Positions 5,842-8,329 of a stretch of 8,329 nt of DNA are shown in pieces. A model generated the notes under the pieces. It ran no database searches, had not been told where the DNA came from, and saw only the letters and a list, made by a program, of their open reading frames with translations. The position numbers and the translations under genes were made by a program. The stretch comes from an uncultured Muribaculaceae bacterium (GTDB taxonomy: Bacteria > Bacteroidota > Bacteroidia > Bacteroidales > Muribaculaceae). Positions within the stretch are counted from its first letter, which is position 1, and each line of letters starts with the position of its first letter. The stretch is taken from contig CAJUSN010000112.1 in the NCBI GenBank assembly GCA_910589095.1, forward strand, positions 1-8,329, given 5' to 3'.

Positions 5842-6795
5842 ATGCCCGTTTCAATCCGTAAGTTTTCCCATCTACTGGCCATCTGCACAGCCTGCCTCAT
5901 GTTGGCAACAGGCGTCAGCTCATGCGGTTCATCCCGCCAGGTTGCCTCGGCATCCACAACAACATCCCACGGCAAAAGCAAATCTACGCGCAAGGCTCCT
6001 GAACGACATTCAAAGCAGCCGCGTGCCCACATTTCTACGGATAACCCCGAACTGAATCCTGTGACACTTCAATTGCTGAAGGAAGCGGATGAATGGCTCG
6101 GCACACCCTACGCCTGGGGTGGGAACGACCGCAAGGGTGTGGATTGCTCCGGATTTGTGACTCAGGTTTATTTACGCTCTCTTGAAATAAGCCTTCCCCG
6201 CACATCTGAACGACAAATGCAATACTGTGTCCCCATTGAGAAAAAGGACCTCATACCCGGCGACCTTGTATTCTTCACCGTGCGTGGCGGAGATCGGGTG
6301 GGACATGTGGGCATTTACATCGGCAACGGCGAAATGGTCCACGCCTCCTCAAGCAAGGGTGTGGTTGTCACCCCGCTCTCCAACCCCTATTTCGTGGCCA
6401 ATTACTATTCATCCGGCCGTGTGGAACGCTACATTGCTCTGCTGGACAGCAAGAGCAAAAAATCGAAACCCGCAAAAACCGAAACGCCTGCAAAGCCCCA
6501 GCAGCCACTGCTTGCCAAGGCTTCTTCTCCGGCAAAACCCTCTCAGCCTACCTCCGCTAAGCAGGAAAAGACTACACCAAAGCAAACCAAGGCTGCCACT
6601 CCGGAAAAACGAAAAGTAAAACCGATTCCGGCCACAACTGAGCCCAAAAACGAATACTCCACCCCCATGCCCTCGCAGGTGTTCGCCTCCAAGGAGAGAG
6701 TAACCACTCCGCCAACGCCTTCTCCCGTTCAACCATCAACCACGCCACTCTCCGAGCGGGATGATGATGAAACAGACTCTGAATTTTTCGATTGA
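5842..6795 (+). CDS. NlpC/P60 (C40) peptidoglycan endopeptidase lipoprotein with a low-complexity tail
   Basis: This is probably a lipid-anchored cysteine endopeptidase that cuts peptide stems in peptidoglycan. The 317-aa product has a signal peptide ending in a lipobox, VSSC, with Cys28 as the lipidated residue, then a Ser/Thr/Lys-rich linker to about residue 68. The NlpC/P60 domain (about 73-200) has catalytic Cys102 in VDCSGF, His155 in GHVGIYIG and the third polar residue His167 in MVHASS, plus the substrate-site motif GTPYAWGG (87-94). From about residue 203 to the end is a Lys/Pro/Thr/Ser/Ala-rich, apparently disordered tail closing with acidic ERDDDETDSEFFD. Single-domain relatives usually stop soon after the catalytic domain, so this tail is unusual. 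Its stop overlaps the next start (TGATG at 6793-6797), which implies translational coupling. Confidence 0.92.
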   Translation: MPVSIRKFSHLLAICTACLMLATGVSSCGSSRQVASASTTTSHGKSKSTRKAPERHSKQPRAHISTDNPELNPVTLQLLKEADEWLGTPYAWGGNDRKGVDCSGFVTQVYLRSLEISLPRTSERQMQYCVPIEKKDLIPGDLVFFTVRGGDRVGHVGIYIGNGEMVHASSSKGVVVTPLSNPYFVANYYSSGRVERYIALLDSKSKKSKPAKTETPAKPQQPLLAKASSPAKPSQPTSAKQEKTTPKQTKAATPEKRKVKPIPATTEPKNEYSTPMPSQVFASKERVTTPPTPSPVQPSTTPLSERDDDETDSEFFD

Positions 6796-7541
6796 TGGAA
6801 GCTGAGGAATCACAACGTTTGAGCCGTGTGGTACGGCTTGTGGGCCTGGAAGCATGCGAACGCATCACCACTTCCAAGGTTATCATCTTCGGAATTGGGG
6901 GAGTGGGCAGTTGGGCTGCTGAGGCTCTCGTGAGAAGCGGAATAAAGAATCTGACAGTGGTTGATGCCGACACCGTAGCTGTTTCCAACATCAACCGTCA
7001 GTCCATAGCTTTGGTATCCACTGTAGGGCAACCCAAGGTAGAGGTCATCCGGAACCGATTGCTCGACATTTGTCCGGAGGCCAATATCACGACCCATTGC
7101 CTCAGATACAATTCTGAAACGGCTCCGATGTTCAATCTATCCGACTATGATTATGTGATCGATGCCATTGACTCGTTGGCCGACAAAGCATTACTCATTC
7201 TCAACGCCACTTCGGCACGCACCAGACTGTTCTCATCTATGGGCGCGGCGCTCAAGACGGACCCTACACGAATTGCAGTAGCCGAATTTTGGAAAGTGAA
7301 AGGATGCCCGCTGGCAGCCGCATTGCGACGCAAGTTCAAAAAATCAGGCACCATGCCCGCACGCAAATTCCGTTGCGTATATTCCGATGAACTTCACCCC
7401 AACCTCGGACCGGACATTGACACCTCCGGGGCCATGAGCTTCGACAAAGTAGCGTTCAACGGGGCCTTGTGTCACATAACAGCCACATTCGGCATGACAC
7501 TCGCATCGTTGGTGATCAGCGATATTATCAACCGCGATTGA
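6795..7541 (+). CDS. tcdA: tRNA threonylcarbamoyladenosine dehydratase (TcdA/CsdL-like, ThiF fold)
   Basis: TcdA uses ATP to cyclise t6A at position 37 of ANN-decoding tRNAs to cyclic t6A. The 248-aa protein is an E1-like ThiF-fold enzyme with a Rossmann nucleotide loop GIGGVGSW (33-40), acidic DAD (57-59), SNINRQ (64-69), a conserved VGQPK (77-81) and VIDAIDS (121-127). The block AVAEFWKVKGCPLAAALRR and a CVYSDE segment (194-199) parallel E. coli TcdA (its PLAAKLRERL and VFSTE regions) and separate it from MoeB and ThiF. It lacks the CxxC zinc pairs and rhodanese domain of MoeB-type proteins. The ATG at 6795 overlaps the lipoprotein stop by one base; a TTG one codon earlier is less likely. 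Its 3' end overlaps the convergent glycosyltransferase by 14 bp. No functional link with the upstream lipoprotein is evident. Confidence 0.92.
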   Translation: MEAEESQRLSRVVRLVGLEACERITTSKVIIFGIGGVGSWAAEALVRSGIKNLTVVDADTVAVSNINRQSIALVSTVGQPKVEVIRNRLLDICPEANITTHCLRYNSETAPMFNLSDYDYVIDAIDSLADKALLILNATSARTRLFSSMGAALKTDPTRIAVAEFWKVKGCPLAAALRRKFKKSGTMPARKFRCVYSDELHPNLGPDIDTSGAMSFDKVAFNGALCHITATFGMTLASLVISDIINRD

Positions 7542-8329
7542 GCAAATCAAAGCGTCGCTTTCCCTTGACAAAGAATTCCATCAGGATATTGGGCCTCTTG
7601 GGATCAGTGTGAAGCAGGTCGAGTTGCGGATGTGAGGTGTAATCACGTCGCATGCGCGCAAAATCCCGGTGAGCGCGCAAAATGGCTCCGGCATTGGCAA
7701 AATCAAACGTTGCCACATATTTGGCCCAGGCTACAGTGTCAAGCAATCGCCGACGGAAAAGTGTGGAACGTCGGGTGCTGTCAGGCAAATTTTTATGAAG
7801 CATCAGCAAATTATTGCGGAAATTCAAATACGTTTTGCGCGGGTTTGCCGCATCAAGACTTCCACCTCCAAGATGATATACTTTGGCCGACGGCACCGCT
7901 GCCAGCTTCCAACCGGCCAACTGCATGCGCCAGCACAGGTCAATCTCCTCCATGTGGGCAAAGAAGCGTTTGTCAAGACCGCCGCACGAAACATAAGCAT
8001 CGCTTCTCACCATGAGGCAAGCTCCCGTGGCCCAGAACAGATCCATCACAGAATCATACTGACCGCGGTCCTCTTCCACCACGTTGAACAATCGGCCACG
8101 ACAATAAGGATATCCGTTTCGGTCAATTAATCCCCCGCAAGCCCCGGCATATTCAAACATGTTCCGACTACGATAGGATAACAATTTAGGCTGGCATGCA
8201 CCGTATGCTACATTCGCGTCCATGAACTCCACCAATGGAGTGAGCCAGTCATCAAACGCCGTGGCGTCGCTGTTGAACAGCACAGTGTAAGGATACTCTC
8301 CTGCGTAATGGGCAACCGCGCGATTATAC
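7528..8329 (-). CDS. Glycosyltransferase family 2 protein, partial (N-terminus off the right edge)
   Basis: GT2 enzymes move a sugar from a nucleotide donor onto a glycan or lipid carrier at the cytoplasmic face of the membrane. The frame is open to the window edge: the codons before the in-frame GTG at 8283 read YNRAVAHYAGEYPYT, which continues the GT-A fold, so that GTG is internal. In the visible 266 residues are the metal-binding NSD motif (19-21), a GLDKRFFAHMEEIDLCWR block (117-134) holding the probable catalytic acidic residues, and HLGGGS (152-157). A basic C-terminal region of about 90 residues follows. This arrangement resembles rhamnosyltransferase-like GT2 enzymes for O-antigen or capsule; donor and acceptor are unknown. 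Roughly 60-90 N-terminal residues, including the nucleotide-binding start, are probably missing. Its stop lies within the convergent tcdA end. Confidence 0.9.
   Translation of the reverse strand, partial: YNRAVAHYAGEYPYTVLFNSDATAFDDWLTPLVEFMDANVAYGACQPKLLSYRSRNMFEYAGACGGLIDRNGYPYCRGRLFNVVEEDRGQYDSVMDLFWATGACLMVRSDAYVSCGGLDKRFFAHMEEIDLCWRMQLAGWKLAAVPSAKVYHLGGGSLDAANPRKTYLNFRNNLLMLHKNLPDSTRRSTLFRRRLLDTVAWAKYVATFDFANAGAILRAHRDFARMRRDYTSHPQLDLLHTDPKRPNILMEFFVKGKRRFDLLNRG

Noticed and set aside
6795..7541. MoeB, ThiF or HesA as the identity of the E1-like protein
   Set aside because: There are no CxxC zinc pairs, no rhodanese domain and no thiamine or molybdopterin genes nearby; the C-terminal blocks match TcdA better.
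4683..7554. Shared string AAATCAAAGCG at 4683 and again near 7544
   Set aside because: An 11-base match in unrelated contexts (HtrA upstream region and glycosyltransferase C-terminus) is expected by chance in a window this size.

Overview
The window looks like an ordinary chromosomal segment from a Bacteroidota (Bacteroidales) bacterium. Four intergenic sites match the promoter pattern typical of that phylum (TTTG about 19-20 bp upstream of TAnnTTTG) and a fifth has only the -7 half. The gene families also fit: a Bacteroidota-style NlpC/P60 lipoprotein, a Do-family protease with a Gln-rich linker, and a PAP2 phosphatase with a PSCH motif. Base composition and coding style are even across the window. 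No transposase, integrase, phage gene, CRISPR array, tRNA or rRNA was seen. The species cannot be fixed from this; a gut Bacteroidales such as Muribaculaceae is a guess.

Layout, left to right. Positions 1-183 are non-coding apart from a possible divergent gene start running off the left edge, and hold a good promoter. A plus-strand run follows: a short-chain trans-prenyl diphosphate synthase (184-1149), a TatD-family metal-dependent hydrolase 7 bp later (1157-1933), and a small DUF805 membrane protein (2039-2416). Three minus-strand genes come next: a GNAT acetyltransferase (2417-2881), a periplasmic Do/HtrA protease (3062-4579) and a PAP2 membrane phosphatase (4829-5593). A divergent promoter region (5594-5841) separates these from a plus-strand pair joined by a TGATG stop/start overlap: an NlpC/P60 lipoprotein (5842-6795) and a TcdA-like tRNA t6A dehydratase (6795-7541). 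The window ends inside a minus-strand family 2 glycosyltransferase (7528-8329), whose N-terminus lies off the right edge.

Several products belong to the cell envelope: prenyl diphosphate supply for lipid carriers or quinones, a PAP2 phosphatase that could act on lipid pyrophosphates, periplasmic proteolysis, peptidoglycan hydrolysis and glycan assembly. The mixed strands and separate promoters argue for independent transcription units rather than one pathway operon.

I found no sign of an undescribed system. The points most worth a second look are non-coding or architectural: a perfect 15-bp inverted repeat followed by a canonical terminator behind the HtrA gene, that terminator's T-tract doubling as the -33 box of the next gene, an 11-bp perfect hairpin inside the TatD gene, butted or overlapping convergent gene ends, a 28-bp-spaced duplicated promoter motif, and a long low-complexity tail on the NlpC/P60 lipoprotein.
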